NCBI GenBank assembly: GCA_027451745.1
Contig: DAIDIP010000003.1
Coordinates: 62,001-126,000 of the forward strand
Reading direction: 5' to 3'
Origin: Candidatus Melainabacteria bacterium
GTDB taxonomy: Bacteria > Cyanobacteriota > Vampirovibrionia > Obscuribacterales > Obscuribacteraceae
DNA: 64,000 nucleotides
Part shown: positions 18,494 through 27,631 of the stretch, piece after piece
How positions within the stretch are numbered: position 1 is the first letter of the stretch
How the letters are laid out: each line of letters begins with the position of its first letter
Notes under the pieces: generated by a model
The model's input: only the letters and a program-made list of their open reading frames with translations
Databases searched by the model: none
Told to the model about the DNA's origin: nothing
Made by a program: the position numbers and the translations under genes

Positions 18494-18569
18494 CACTTAA
18501 AACAGACATCTTGGTCTTATTAGACCAGATATTACTAATTGATTTTGATCTAGAAAATTCGGCGCTTGG

Positions 18570-19052
18570 ATGACTTCAGGTAAGACATTAAACTATAGGA
18601 AGGGAGATGTTGTTCTCGTGTCCTTTCCATATACAACTGATGATGGTCAGACACAGACAAAGCGACGTCCTGCAGTCATTATTTCTAACGACAGCAATAA
18701 TGTACGACTCGATGACGTGTTATTAGTGCCTCTAACAAGCAATACAAGCCGCAGCGCTAAAGAACCTACTCAAGTTGTTATCAATATGAATAGTCCGGAA
18801 GGGCAACAAGGTGGACTGCGCCTAGATAGCGTAATCGATTGTACAGTTATAGCTACAATCCCAAAAACTTTATTGGTCAATAAAATCGGCTCATTCCCTC
18901 AAGAAATTATGGAAAGAATAGATCAGTGTTTGATGGTTGCTTTAGCTATAGGCAGACCAATTGGCACAGATACTGAGCCTAATAAAGGCATGACATCGAC
19001 AGAAAAAAGTTTCTTAGAAATTCCTGCTACTGAACCGGGAAGTAAAACTTAG
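18570..19052 (+). CDS. mazF: PemK/MazF family endoribonuclease toxin
   Basis: The 160-aa protein contains a complete MazF/PemK fold: YRKGDVVLVSFPYTTDDG at the N-terminus, then RRPAVIISNDS, VLLVPLTSN, GLRLDSVIDCTVIATIPK and IGSFPQEIMERIDQCL. The family cleaves mRNA at short motifs and is normally held by a MazE/PemI-type antitoxin. Here the preceding 70-aa ORF is not a recognisable antitoxin. The C-terminus extends about 35 residues beyond the core and is polar. ATG at 18570 was chosen as the only in-frame start before the conserved beta-strand. It is convergent with acpS. Confidence 0.85.
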   Translation: MTSGKTLNYRKGDVVLVSFPYTTDDGQTQTKRRPAVIISNDSNNVRLDDVLLVPLTSNTSRSAKEPTQVVINMNSPEGQQGGLRLDSVIDCTVIATIPKTLLVNKIGSFPQEIMERIDQCLMVALAIGRPIGTDTEPNKGMTSTEKSFLEIPATEPGSKT

Positions 19053-19063
19053 TCATAAGTTAT

Positions 19064-19468
19064 TTAATACATCACAACCATTGCAAGCGCATACTCATGT
19101 TCGTGGCTGAGACTAATTTCTATATTTTTAAATCCAAGTTGAACAAATAAGTGCTTAGCTCTGCCAGAAAGATTTATTTGAGGAGCACCACTAGAAGCAT
19201 TAACAACTTCAACTTCTTTCCAATCGATGCCGCGCCAGCCAGTTCCCAAGGCTTTAGCTGTAGCTTCTTTAGCAGCGAATCTAGCTGCTAAAGCTTGAGA
19301 CAAGCGTCTGGACCGCAAAGAATCATTGCTCAGAGACCGACTCTCAACATAAGCCTTTTCTCTTTCAGTAAGTATGCGGCGAAGAAAACGCTGTCCATAT
19401 TTTTCGTATACCGACATGATGCGTTCTACTGAGCATATATCCGAACCTATTTTAAGCTGGAGAACCAT
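19064..19468 (-). CDS. acpS: Holo-[acyl-carrier-protein] synthase
   Basis: Transfers 4'-phosphopantetheine from CoA to the serine of acyl carrier protein. The 134-aa length and the two metal/CoA-binding motifs fit AcpS: IGSDICSVERI with the conserved Asp, and ARFAAKEATAKALGTG with the Glu. The C-terminal EISLSHEHEYALAMV is also typical. It lies 3 nt downstream of folK, so the two are translated from one transcript. Confidence 0.95.
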   Translation of the reverse strand: MVLQLKIGSDICSVERIMSVYEKYGQRFLRRILTEREKAYVESRSLSNDSLRSRRLSQALAARFAAKEATAKALGTGWRGIDWKEVEVVNASSGAPQINLSGRAKHLFVQLGFKNIEISLSHEHEYALAMVVMY

Positions 19469-19471
19469 TTA

Positions 19472-20035
19472 TTAGTTCTCCTCGCGAGTTCCATATAAAT
19501 AAATCATCTCAGGCAATGGCAATTCTTCATGCAAATTAGCTATTGTTTTTTTTGATCGAGGGTGAACAAATTCTGGAGCAATTTCCAATAAAGGCACAAG
19601 GGTATAAGCACGTTTTTCTATCATAGGATGCGGGATTTGCAAATCATCAGTGTCAATAATTTGATCACCATAAAAAAGGATATCAAGATCGATAATTTTG
19701 CCCAATACTTTTTCACCATGTTCAGTTTTGGCAGATGTCCTTGCTCCTTCTTCAGCAAGATTTAAAGCAAGAAGACGATTTTCTATTTCCTGACAAATAG
19801 CAAGCAGCTCCACAGCATTCAAGTCGGTTTCAGCAGCGGTTATAGCATTAACAAACCATTCACCACTGTCAGAGCCCACCGGCTGGGTCTCGTATAAGCT
19901 TGAACATTCAATGATGCGGATATGAGGATTGTCTTTCAAAAGCTGCATAGCTTGCTGAATAAAACCAACCCTGTCTCCATGGTTGGAACCCAGGCTTATA
20001 TAAACACGTGTGCGGCGGCGATTTCCTCGAACCAT
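19472..20035 (-). CDS. folK: 2-amino-4-hydroxy-6-hydroxymethyldihydropteridine pyrophosphokinase
   Basis: Folate-pathway enzyme that pyrophosphorylates 6-hydroxymethyl-dihydropterin. Family signatures are VYISLGSNHGDR, SSLYETQPVGS, WFVNAITAAET, IDLDILFYGD and IPHPMIEKRAYTLVPL. ATG at 20035 is preferred, with AGGAAAG about 5 nt upstream; the ORF extends to TTG 20050. About 187 aa is somewhat longer than E. coli FolK because of a longer connection before the catalytic IDLDIL. It is followed 3 nt later by acpS. Confidence 0.94.
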   Translation of the reverse strand: MVRGNRRRTRVYISLGSNHGDRVGFIQQAMQLLKDNPHIRIIECSSLYETQPVGSDSGEWFVNAITAAETDLNAVELLAICQEIENRLLALNLAEEGARTSAKTEHGEKVLGKIIDLDILFYGDQIIDTDDLQIPHPMIEKRAYTLVPLLEIAPEFVHPRSKKTIANLHEELPLPEMIYLYGTREEN

Positions 20036-20086
20036 AGACTTTCCTATCAAAAAGGACTACTTCTAACTAGAAGAGTATATATTATC

Positions 20087-20527
20087 TTATTGATCAATAA
20101 ATCTATCTTTTACCTTTTGATCAGGAATGAGGCAGGTGTCATAGCGCCCAAAAAGATTATATCTAGTGCCGGCTACAAGATCATAGCCAAGATCCAAAAT
20201 CCATTCAGGTAATAATCCAAAAATTCTCAAACAAGACCAATACCAAGGCAAATTACAATTTTTTAGAATAAAGAATACAGCTTTAGACTTTTTGAGCAAT
20301 TTACTTGATTGCAAATCATAATCAGTAATAATAAAGATACTATCTAAATCTTTACTGCTCTCACCAAATTTTTCTAAGAGGTTAGCAGCGACTTCGCTCT
20401 GAAGAGAACAAAATAAGAATTTACCACCGTGCCTAATAACAAATTGCACTAAGTGATTACATAAGCCACAAACACCATCATAAAAAATGATCTTGTCTCC
20501 TACTTTAATTTTGGATTGTTCATTCAT
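20087..20527 (-). CDS. DCC-family (DUF393) thiol-disulfide oxidoreductase-like protein
   Basis: A 146-aa protein with the family hallmark near the N-terminus: FYDGVCGLCNHLVQFVIR gives the D-x-x-C-x-x-C pattern that names the DCC family. The C-terminal GLLPEWILDLGYDLVAGTRY, then LFGRYDTC also matches. The two cysteines suggest a redox role on a thioredoxin-like fold. The physiological partner is unknown. It lies on the minus strand between the HAD phosphatase gene and folK, and may share their transcript. Confidence 0.85.
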   Translation of the reverse strand: MNEQSKIKVGDKIIFYDGVCGLCNHLVQFVIRHGGKFLFCSLQSEVAANLLEKFGESSKDLDSIFIITDYDLQSSKLLKKSKAVFFILKNCNLPWYWSCLRIFGLLPEWILDLGYDLVAGTRYNLFGRYDTCLIPDQKVKDRFIDQ

Positions 20528-20572
20528 AAAATTGCCTTAAAAGTATTTGACTAGTACTTATATTCTAATACT

Positions 20573-21328
20573 TCAGGACATGATGCTTGTTGGTGAATGT
20601 GCCATTATGGCTTCAATTATTTGATCTGTATTTTTTAAAGTAGGAAAAATATAGTCTGGTTGATGTTGGCTTAGTTCTTGCCAGGTAGTAGTGCCTGTAT
20701 TTACTGCTAAGCTAGTTGCCCCATAATGTTTAGCGCATAGAACATCATTTTCTGCGTCCCCGATAATAACAATGTCTTTGGGCTGCCAATTAGCCTTATA
20801 ATACTCTTGTGCTCTTTTATGAGCTACAGCTGGGAGCTCGAGGCGATTTGCCGAATCTGAACCATAAGCACCAATTGGAAAATAACGCATTAAATTAAAA
20901 GGTTCAAGTTTTATATATGCACCTTTTTCTACATTGCCTGTTAAAAGCCCCAGAGCAACATTTGTATCTTTATCCAACAAGTCTAAAATTTCAGATACGC
21001 CTTCATGCAGAAAGCACTTATTTGTATTGCTTGCATTTTCTATATACTCAGGCAAAATTTGTAAATAGCGGTCCAACACTTTATTGACCGAAATTCCATC
21101 ACAGCATGGGACACATGCAGTAATAAATTCGTTTAAAATCTGGACGTCTGTTTTTCCTGGCAAACGAATATTTGCTGCCTCCAGTATTTGACTTTCGACT
21201 TGCAAGCTTTCTCTCAAAGCCTGATACAAAGCAAGCCTGCCAGCGCCGCCATTACTTATTAAAGTATGATCAATGTCAAATAGTACTAATTTAGCGATAT
21301 CATTCGATTTTTGTTTGTTTATGGACAT
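20573..21328 (-). CDS. HAD-superfamily phosphatase (phosphoglycolate phosphatase-like)
   Basis: A 251-aa HAD hydrolase. Motif I is LVLFDIDHTLI (nucleophile Asp and acid Asp), motif II is LGLLTGN, motif III Lys lies in the following helix region, and motif IV is IVIIGDAENDVLCAKHYG. The alpha-helical cap between motifs I and II places it with the Gph/PGP-like subfamily. The substrate is unknown. Its first 29 nt overlap the 3' end of the upstream diguanylate cyclase gene in another frame, which suggests translational coupling. Confidence 0.88.
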   Translation of the reverse strand: MSINKQKSNDIAKLVLFDIDHTLISNGGAGRLALYQALRESLQVESQILEAANIRLPGKTDVQILNEFITACVPCCDGISVNKVLDRYLQILPEYIENASNTNKCFLHEGVSEILDLLDKDTNVALGLLTGNVEKGAYIKLEPFNLMRYFPIGAYGSDSANRLELPAVAHKRAQEYYKANWQPKDIVIIGDAENDVLCAKHYGATSLAVNTGTTTWQELSQHQPDYIFPTLKNTDQIIEAIMAHSPTSIMS

Positions 21329-24218
21329 TTCGATTATCTTCTTCTTTGCGGTTGCCAGCTATTGCTAGTCTTTTAGTTACGCGAAATTCTGGCACAATTT
21401 GACCGTCAGGTAAAGCTTTTTCCGACACACTGTCTGAGATCCAGATTTGATTGCGACCAGACCTTTTTGCCTCATAAAGAGCTTGATCTGCTTTGCTAAT
21501 TAATTCAGTGGCATCGTTGGCTTGACGCGGATAAGAAGCTGCGCCCACAGAAATAGTTATTTGTCCTAAGCCTGGCACTTTATTGGCGGCTATATGAGTA
21601 CAAAGCCTATCTCCAATCAAAGCTGCTTCCAACAGTGATGTTTCAGGCAGTATAATGGCAAACTCTTCACCGCCATAACGAGAAGCAGTATCGCCACTCC
21701 TTAATAGAGTCTTTAGTGCTGCTGCGACACTTCTTATGGCAGCATCCCCCACCGGATGTCCATAAGTATCATTAATCTGTTTGAGATTGTCTAAATCGAG
21801 CATTAATAATGAACAAGGCAAATTTTTTCTGTCTGCTAAACGCAATTCTTCTTTTAAACGATTTTGGAAATAAATATGGTTGTATAGACCTGTTAGTCCA
21901 TCGGTAATCGCCTGGTATTTAACCTGCGCAAACAAAGATGCTTGTGTAACAGCTAGAGCTAGTTGATCAGCGATGGCACCAACTAATTGCACTTCGCCAC
22001 TGCGCCATGTGCGTGGATTATCACATTGATGCACAACCAATAGGCCAATGATTCTGTTTTTATGTAAAAGAGGAGCAGCTATTAAAGACTTAGAATTACT
22101 ACTTAGCAAGAAATATTTAAAAGCAGCTGCGCGTGGGTCTGACTCTGTATCGCTTATCACTGCCACTAACCATGGATCGTAAGGTTGATCCTTCTTTATA
22201 TTCTCTAGCGAAGCATCAGTACTGCGCCTACTCAATTTTTCTAAATCTATGCCAAGCAAGAAATTACCGCGAGTAAATACTGCTTCTGTGTATTCCGGGC
22301 TGAAATTTATTTCTTGAGCATCTTGAGCATAAAGATTGATAGTCTTTGTGGGGGCCAAACTATCATTGTAATATTCATGAGTGACAACCAGCGGGCCAGT
22401 TGTGTCGGGCTGAAGAATTTGACAGCGATCAGCACCAATGGCTGAACACAATTCATGAGTAACAGTGTTTAAAATTGTATCCAAATCAAGAGAGCTACGC
22501 ACACATCGCACTATCTGATTAATTAGCATTTCTTGTTCTGCCATTGTCCGAGTGTAATAAAAAAGATGAGCGTGTTGCATAGCCACAGTCAATTGTCTGG
22601 TTACAACCTCGACTAATTCAAGCTCTTTATCGGTCCATGTACGCAGACGATCACATTGCTGGATAAGAATAAGCCCTATTGTGCCTTCTGCCGAAGTTAC
22701 CGGACAGGCAATAAGAGATTTTATAGAACGCCAGTCTTCCGGAGCAGTTTTGCCATTTTCAAAAAGCGGTGTTGGACCATCTTCATCAAGAACATCTAAA
22801 GACAGAATAGACCCCTGTTCGATAATCATATTCATAATGCCGTCATCTTCTATGATAAGGGAACGATTATCTAAAGTCTTACCTTTTTTGTTTTCGTCGT
22901 ACCAAACATAGTCAAATATTAGCTCTAATTTGTTTTGCCTTTTCTTATCTTTTAGAGCAGCGCTGTCTATTAATGCCAAGCAACATCGGCTAACTTCTAG
23001 CGCTTTGCCCAATTCAGTCACTGTAGCCATCAAAACTTGATCTAGATCTAACGATTGGCGAATAGCTTGCGATATTTTTTCTTCCATACATCTTTGGTCA
23101 TGATCTGTCTGCATTTTGGAAGCAATTTGATTAACTGCTTTAGCTAATTTTCCAAGCTCGTCGTTACTTCTAACTTCTAGTCTTTTACTAAAATCGCCGT
23201 GCCCAAGAGCAATTACGTCTTTGACTAGCAATTTAATTTGGCGACTAAAGTGTTTACTGGCTAGAAAAGCTAAGTATGAAGAAGCTAAAATAGCTACTAA
23301 GGCAAGTAAAAGAGTTTGTGTGAGCCAGGCATTTGCAGCACTATCCAAATAGGTATCGGGTTCGGTAGCAAGAATATATATTCCTAAAGTGGGAATATAT
23401 TTTTCAATTTGAGACCTGTTTGATTTTTTGCTTTCACTGACATAGGCAAAAGAATTTTTTTGACTATCAGCTAATGCCAAAGTAGAAAAATTGCAACCGT
23501 CATCAAGGGCTGTATTTAAATCAGATTGTGCATCAGATAAGACTTTAACTAATTCTTTGGGGTTTATTGCTACTACAAGTTTGGAATTAAAGAAGTCTAA
23601 GTTAGCGGTAGCTTTTTGCGGAATAGCTTTAGCTATTGGCCGACCATGCTTTGTTCGTATTTTTATTGATCGATGTTTTCTTGCAAACACAGGTGCCTTG
23701 GCAGGTATTTTTGGCGCCGTAGTATTATGTATTGCCTTAGGGGCTGTTTTATACGAGCTTATGAGCAAGAATTTTTCTTTGCCGCTAAGTGATGAGGGTC
23801 CGTAAAAGGAATTTATTGACTCATCATTACTGGCAAAAAGTTCAGGTGGAATGGATAAGGCTTTAGTTGGTCCGTTGCTGGCTGGATAATAAGCTAAAAC
23901 TCTGCCATCTGGAAAAAGACGATAAATTTCGCTCCAGGCTCGATGACGCTTAAGCACCCCGTTAAGCAATTCTTTAGACAGGCTGTGTTCAGAAAGTAAT
24001 TTCAGGTCGAAAATTTGACCTTTGGCCCAAATATCTACGTCCTTAGCTAAGGCAAATACTTTGGCTTTTTCGGTTTTTTGTTCGGCGCTTTGTAAAAGAT
24101 GATACTGGTCAGCCAGGGACAGGGCAAAAACAGTGGTCACCGGTAAAGCCGCGCCAAAACATAGCAGTAAAAGTCTGCCTTGCAGTTTCAGGCGAAAAGC
24201 CCTGGGAGATATAGCCAA
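21300..24218 (-). CDS. Membrane-bound sensor diguanylate cyclase (HAMP-GAF-GAF-GGDEF)
   Basis: A protein of about 972 aa that makes c-di-GMP. An N-terminal membrane helix (about residues 20-40, RLLLLCFGAALPVTTVFAL) is followed by a periplasmic sensor region of about 260 aa with a Lys/Ala-rich insert, a second helix at about 300-325, a HAMP domain (LGHGDFSKRLEVRSNDELG), two GAF domains (about 395-560 and 570-770) and a C-terminal GGDEF domain. The active-site motif is RYGGEEF. RSGD five residues before it fits the RxxD inhibitory I-site. The start is TTG 24218, with GGGAGG 6 nt upstream; the ORF is open to 24239. It overlaps the HAD phosphatase gene. Confidence 0.9.
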   Translation of the reverse strand: MAISPRAFRLKLQGRLLLLCFGAALPVTTVFALSLADQYHLLQSAEQKTEKAKVFALAKDVDIWAKGQIFDLKLLSEHSLSKELLNGVLKRHRAWSEIYRLFPDGRVLAYYPASNGPTKALSIPPELFASNDESINSFYGPSSLSGKEKFLLISSYKTAPKAIHNTTAPKIPAKAPVFARKHRSIKIRTKHGRPIAKAIPQKATANLDFFNSKLVVAINPKELVKVLSDAQSDLNTALDDGCNFSTLALADSQKNSFAYVSESKKSNRSQIEKYIPTLGIYILATEPDTYLDSAANAWLTQTLLLALVAILASSYLAFLASKHFSRQIKLLVKDVIALGHGDFSKRLEVRSNDELGKLAKAVNQIASKMQTDHDQRCMEEKISQAIRQSLDLDQVLMATVTELGKALEVSRCCLALIDSAALKDKKRQNKLELIFDYVWYDENKKGKTLDNRSLIIEDDGIMNMIIEQGSILSLDVLDEDGPTPLFENGKTAPEDWRSIKSLIACPVTSAEGTIGLILIQQCDRLRTWTDKELELVEVVTRQLTVAMQHAHLFYYTRTMAEQEMLINQIVRCVRSSLDLDTILNTVTHELCSAIGADRCQILQPDTTGPLVVTHEYYNDSLAPTKTINLYAQDAQEINFSPEYTEAVFTRGNFLLGIDLEKLSRRSTDASLENIKKDQPYDPWLVAVISDTESDPRAAAFKYFLLSSNSKSLIAAPLLHKNRIIGLLVVHQCDNPRTWRSGEVQLVGAIADQLALAVTQASLFAQVKYQAITDGLTGLYNHIYFQNRLKEELRLADRKNLPCSLLMLDLDNLKQINDTYGHPVGDAAIRSVAAALKTLLRSGDTASRYGGEEFAIILPETSLLEAALIGDRLCTHIAANKVPGLGQITISVGAASYPRQANDATELISKADQALYEAKRSGRNQIWISDSVSEKALPDGQIVPEFRVTKRLAIAGNRKEEDNRNVHKQTKIE

Positions 24219-24369
24219 CCTGTGCCTCCCGCTCACCAATAGCCAAATATTGATGCTTGATAACTAAACAATAGGCAAATTATAGTATTTAGTAGCAAGA
24301 AAAAAGATTAGTTTTTTCTTTTTGGCAATACTTGGTAAAAATTAAGAGCAAAGAATTTTAAGCAAGCCA

Positions 24370-25584
24370 TCAAACAGATGAGGGGTCGAGGTTTGCGGGG
24401 TTAGACACATTAGTGTCTTTGTTACATGTGTCTACATCACCAATCAATTTGATAGCCTGCTGCCAATCAATAGGAATGCTTTGTTCAATATTTTGATCAA
24501 GTCCAAGGGACAAAGCTGTTTGTAGTTCATCGGCGGCTTTATCCTGTTGCCCTTGTTTGAGCAGTACATCTATCTTTATCATGCGGGACATAGAACAATG
24601 ATAATCAAATTCTAAGGACTTATCAGTAATTTTCAAAGCAGCAGGGTAATCGCGATTGGCATGCGCACAGCAAGCTGCAGCAGCCAAAAACATAGCTTTT
24701 AATTCATTGCTTATATTAGGACTAAAATCAGCCAATGACTCAAATAGCTTTAAGGACTGCTTGTAATTGCGCCTACGATAACCCAGATAGGCAGCGGCAA
24801 AATCGGTTAACAAAGCGCGAGGATGCTCGCGTTTTATTTTGGCTAGCATTTTATTAGCTTGATGAGGCAATCCAGCCGCATCATATGACATGATGAGGTT
24901 GCAAGATGAAACCAAATCGTTTTTTTCTTTGTTCTCTTGTATGGCTTTTTTTAGCTTTTGCATTGCTATGGGTCTAATTAATTCAGCAAAAAGCTTTTGC
25001 ACGCTTTCAGTATGAGCCAGCAGAACAAATAAAGCGCCTGGAATAGTATGAATAATCGCCAAATTAGTCAATTCCTGACGACTGCCCTCAGCTATGGCCA
25101 GTTGCCAGTGAGCGCTGCCAAAGCCAAAAATAGACAAAAGTGGATCAACAATTAAATTTACAGACAGAACAAAGGTACAGCTATAAGTAAGAATCATCGC
25201 CAAGAATGGGTGGGGGCGAAAGAGTAAAGCCAATAGCATTATAAGAACCAATAAAGTTTGAGCAGCTTCTCCTGCAAATAAAGTTGGCATCAAATAAATA
25301 CGCGAAGATAATTCATCAGGAATGACCTGATACCACAAAAGTCCATAATTGAGAGTTTTGACATAACCACCAAAACTTTGGCAGGCGATTACTGAAACCC
25401 ACATTGCCAAAAGATTAAGCAATGGATAAACAAGAAAAATGACAATTCTCCAAACAAAGGCTAAATCGTAATCGTTCAAATCTTCTTTAGCAAAACGATG
25501 ACGCTCTATATATAGCCGGCGTAGCGTATCTAGAGAAATTAGTGCGGTTATAGCGGCGACAAAGCCAAAACAAAGTTTATCCAT
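24370..25584 (-). CDS. Multi-pass membrane protein with C-terminal TPR-like repeats
   Basis: A 404-aa protein. The first 210 residues contain about five to six hydrophobic segments (for example VWRIVIFLVYPLLNLLAMW and TLLVLIMLLALLF). The remainder is helical with TPR-like units (ALLTDFAAAYLGYRRRNYKQ, then SLKLFESLADFSP, and AALKITDKSLEFDYHCSM), a typical protein-interaction scaffold. No enzymatic motif is seen. It lies 130 nt upstream of the diguanylate cyclase on the same strand. An A/T-only inverted repeat in that gap (24297-24320) may be a weak terminator. Confidence 0.7.
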   Translation of the reverse strand: MDKLCFGFVAAITALISLDTLRRLYIERHRFAKEDLNDYDLAFVWRIVIFLVYPLLNLLAMWVSVIACQSFGGYVKTLNYGLLWYQVIPDELSSRIYLMPTLFAGEAAQTLLVLIMLLALLFRPHPFLAMILTYSCTFVLSVNLIVDPLLSIFGFGSAHWQLAIAEGSRQELTNLAIIHTIPGALFVLLAHTESVQKLFAELIRPIAMQKLKKAIQENKEKNDLVSSCNLIMSYDAAGLPHQANKMLAKIKREHPRALLTDFAAAYLGYRRRNYKQSLKLFESLADFSPNISNELKAMFLAAAACCAHANRDYPAALKITDKSLEFDYHCSMSRMIKIDVLLKQGQQDKAADELQTALSLGLDQNIEQSIPIDWQQAIKLIGDVDTCNKDTNVSNPANLDPSSV

Positions 25585-25690
25585 AAAGCAATACTGATAT
25601 CAATTCGAGTGATTACCCCTAACTTTATGAGAATCCTAGCAGCTTATTGGCAAACTTGGGCTTTATTTACAGGGATAGTTAACAGAAAGT

Positions 25691-26491
25691 CTATCGACCA
25701 AAAAACATGAGCAAAATGATAGAGATAAAGTAAAGCATACACAAAGCAGCCATAACCAAAAGCATTGAAACAGCGGTGGGATCAGGTGTAACAATTGCCG
25801 CAATAACGGCTGAAGCAAAAATAGCGTAGCGCCAAAAAGAAATAAGGATTTTTGAATTAACAATATTAGTAAAAGACAGGGCAAAAATAATCACTGGTAA
25901 TTGAAAACAAATGCCCATATATAACAAAATTGAACTAACTAAAGAAATATAAAAATCGAGTCGCTGATTTATGGGAGAAACGCCTTGTCCAAAAGCACCA
26001 AAAAAATGAAGCATGGATGGCAGCAAACAATAATAAGCAAAGGCCGCTCCGCAAATAAATAAAGCCGGCGAGCCTATAACAATAGGGGTGAGTATTTCTC
26101 TTTCTTTTTTAGTCAGTCCTGGGGCAACAAAGCGACAAATTTCAAACAACAAAAAAGGTGACGCCAATATCAAGCCACCATAAAAGGCCACTTTTAGAAA
26201 CACTACCACTGGTTCTTCCATAGATAAAGCTTGAAATGTAATATTGCCGGCGGGGGCTTCAAGAAAACGCAAAATTTTCTTGCCAATGAAAAGACAAATA
26301 CCTACTCCCATAGCGACATAGATTAAAGACCGAATTAGGCGCGTACGCAGCTCATCAAGATGTTCAACAACAGTCATAACTTTTTCTAAACGATCGGCAT
26401 TACCTTCTTTGCTTTCTGGTGGGCGTTCTTCCACTCTGGAGCTGTTTATATCGTCATTTTCGACTGTCGGTTCGTTAGCCACTGAAATCAT
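25691..26491 (-). CDS. tatC: Sec-independent (Tat) protein translocase subunit TatC
   Basis: Inner-membrane receptor for twin-arginine signal peptides. The cytoplasmic N-terminal motif EHLDELRTRLI carries the conserved Glu contacting the RR motif. Six hydrophobic segments follow, with the conserved SPFLLFEICRFVAPGLTKKE (first cytoplasmic loop region) and FAYYCLLPSMLHFFGAFG. The ORF starts at TTG 26500; ATG 26491 is preferred, giving 266 aa. About 30 charged residues precede the core. It lies right after the rRNA methyltransferase (4-13 nt). No tatA/tatB is present in the window. Confidence 0.93.
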   Translation of the reverse strand: MISVANEPTVENDDINSSRVEERPPESKEGNADRLEKVMTVVEHLDELRTRLIRSLIYVAMGVGICLFIGKKILRFLEAPAGNITFQALSMEEPVVVFLKVAFYGGLILASPFLLFEICRFVAPGLTKKEREILTPIVIGSPALFICGAAFAYYCLLPSMLHFFGAFGQGVSPINQRLDFYISLVSSILLYMGICFQLPVIIFALSFTNIVNSKILISFWRYAIFASAVIAAIVTPDPTAVSMLLVMAALCMLYFISIILLMFFGR

Positions 26492-26503
26492 CCCAATCAA
26501 GTA

Positions 26504-27295
26504 TTACTTAACCTTATCGCGAACTAAAATGATAGCAGCTGCAATAGCAACATTCAGTGATTCACAATTAGGGTTAATAGGAATACTAATAATAATATCA
26601 ACCAGATTAAGAATTTCTGGTGAAATCCCATGTCCTTCATTGCCTAAAACATAAGCTGCTGGCTTGCCTACAGGTTGTTTCCATATTGTTTGCTTGGCTT
26701 TGCCATCCAAAGCCAAGACATGAATTCCCTTTGTTTTCAGGTCGACAATTATACTTTTCAGATCTACTGCCGGGAATATCGGCAGAGCAAAAATAGCACC
26801 CATAGATGAACGTATAACCTTAGGATTGTAGCAATCAACTGTGCCCTTGGAAAGAATAAGGGCATCAACCGAAAAGGCGTATGCGGTACGAATAATTGTG
26901 CCTAGATTACCCGGATCTTGAACATCGTCTGTTAGTAAAATAGTCTTGCAATGGCTAAGAATCGAATTGAGATCATGATTTCTTGGCACTCCAGTAGCGA
27001 TGATACCGCAACTAGTATCAGTTGTATAAAGTCCCTTAAAAAGACTGTCTTTGACGACAATAATACTTTCTAGCTCTTTTTCCAGGTCGGTTTTAGCGAA
27101 GCTGTTTTGCAGATAGCTCCGACTAACTACAACATCTTCTAATTTAATGCCATTTTTTAAGGCTTCTTGTATAAGTTTAGGTCCTTCGATCAAAATCAAG
27201 TTGTTGTGATCGCTTTTCTTCCTTACAGATTCGCTCAGGCTTCGAATTAGCTTTAACTTTTGATTGTTTGAACTTTCGATTTCCAATACTTTCAT
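26504..27295 (-). CDS. TrmH/SpoU family RNA 2'-O-methyltransferase
   Basis: A SAM-dependent RNA ribose methyltransferase with the trefoil-knot SPOUT fold. The three family motifs are present: QDPGNLGTIIRTAYAF (motif 1), YVLGNEGHGISPEI (motif 2) and ISIPINPNCESLNVAIAAAI (motif 3). The N-terminal substrate-binding domain (LILIEGPKLIQEALKNG) is that of RlmB-type 23S rRNA enzymes. 263 aa is the normal size. The exact target (23S rRNA or tRNA) cannot be fixed from the sequence. It is in a tight cluster with the Usp-like ORF (24 nt upstream) and tatC. Confidence 0.9.
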   Translation of the reverse strand: MKVLEIESSNNQKLKLIRSLSESVRKKSDHNNLILIEGPKLIQEALKNGIKLEDVVVSRSYLQNSFAKTDLEKELESIIVVKDSLFKGLYTTDTSCGIIATGVPRNHDLNSILSHCKTILLTDDVQDPGNLGTIIRTAYAFSVDALILSKGTVDCYNPKVIRSSMGAIFALPIFPAVDLKSIIVDLKTKGIHVLALDGKAKQTIWKQPVGKPAAYVLGNEGHGISPEILNLVDIIISIPINPNCESLNVAIAAAIILVRDKVK

Positions 27296-27319
27296 TTGCT
27301 TATCCGTTATCTTACTAAT

Positions 27320-27478
27320 TTAACCGAGCAATCTGCGTTGGAAAGTACTGCTGCAGCAGTCCGGTTCAGCAACCGTCATAATACCTATGACGGTCTCATC
27401 AGAACATGGCTCATTGAGCACTGTTTCTAAAGCTACATCGGCATTGTAGGAACCATCCATTGGCAAGAGTATTCTCAT
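27320..27478 (-). CDS. Short UspA-like protein (52 aa), possibly truncated
   Basis: ATG at 27478 with a very strong SD (AAGGAGG, 6 nt spacing). The product begins MRILLPMDGSYNADVALETV and continues to VIGIMTVAEPD. This matches the first beta-alpha-beta unit of universal stress proteins (strand, the DGS loop, helix, second strand), then ends after a Cys/Ser/Arg-rich tail. Full Usp domains have about 140 aa, and the nucleotide-binding G-x2-G-x9-G(S/T) segment is absent. The strong SD argues for translation. It is either a genuine mini-protein or a 3'-deleted usp gene. The rRNA methyltransferase gene follows 24 nt later. Confidence 0.6.
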   Translation of the reverse strand: MRILLPMDGSYNADVALETVLNEPCSDETVIGIMTVAEPDCCSSTFQRRLLG

Positions 27479-27605
27479 TGCAGCCTCCTTCTATGCACAC
27501 CAGTATATAATCTTGATATCCCCTTATTTTCAGACAGGCTTAAACCAGGAAAATATCCACCGGTTTTGGCATTTATTTAGAAAAGCACGCCCAATCAAAA
27601 CCAGT

Positions 27606-27627
27606 CTAGCACCATGGACGGTGCTAG
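27606..27627. terminator. Hairpin downstream of the zinc-binding membrane protein gene
   Basis: CTAGCACC-ATGGAC-GGTGCTAG is a perfect 8-bp stem with a 6-nt loop. It lies 5 nt past the stop codon of the minus-strand gene, and on that strand is followed by ACTGGTTTTG. The U-tract is weak, so termination efficiency is uncertain. The remaining sequence between here and the Usp-like ORF shows no gene. Confidence 0.5.
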
Positions 27628-27631
27628 TTCA

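Noticed and set aside
24297-24320. A/T-only inverted repeat AAGAAAAAA/TTTTTTCTT upstream of the diguanylate cyclase
   Set aside because: The stem has almost no G-C pairs. It is mentioned with the neighbouring gene only.
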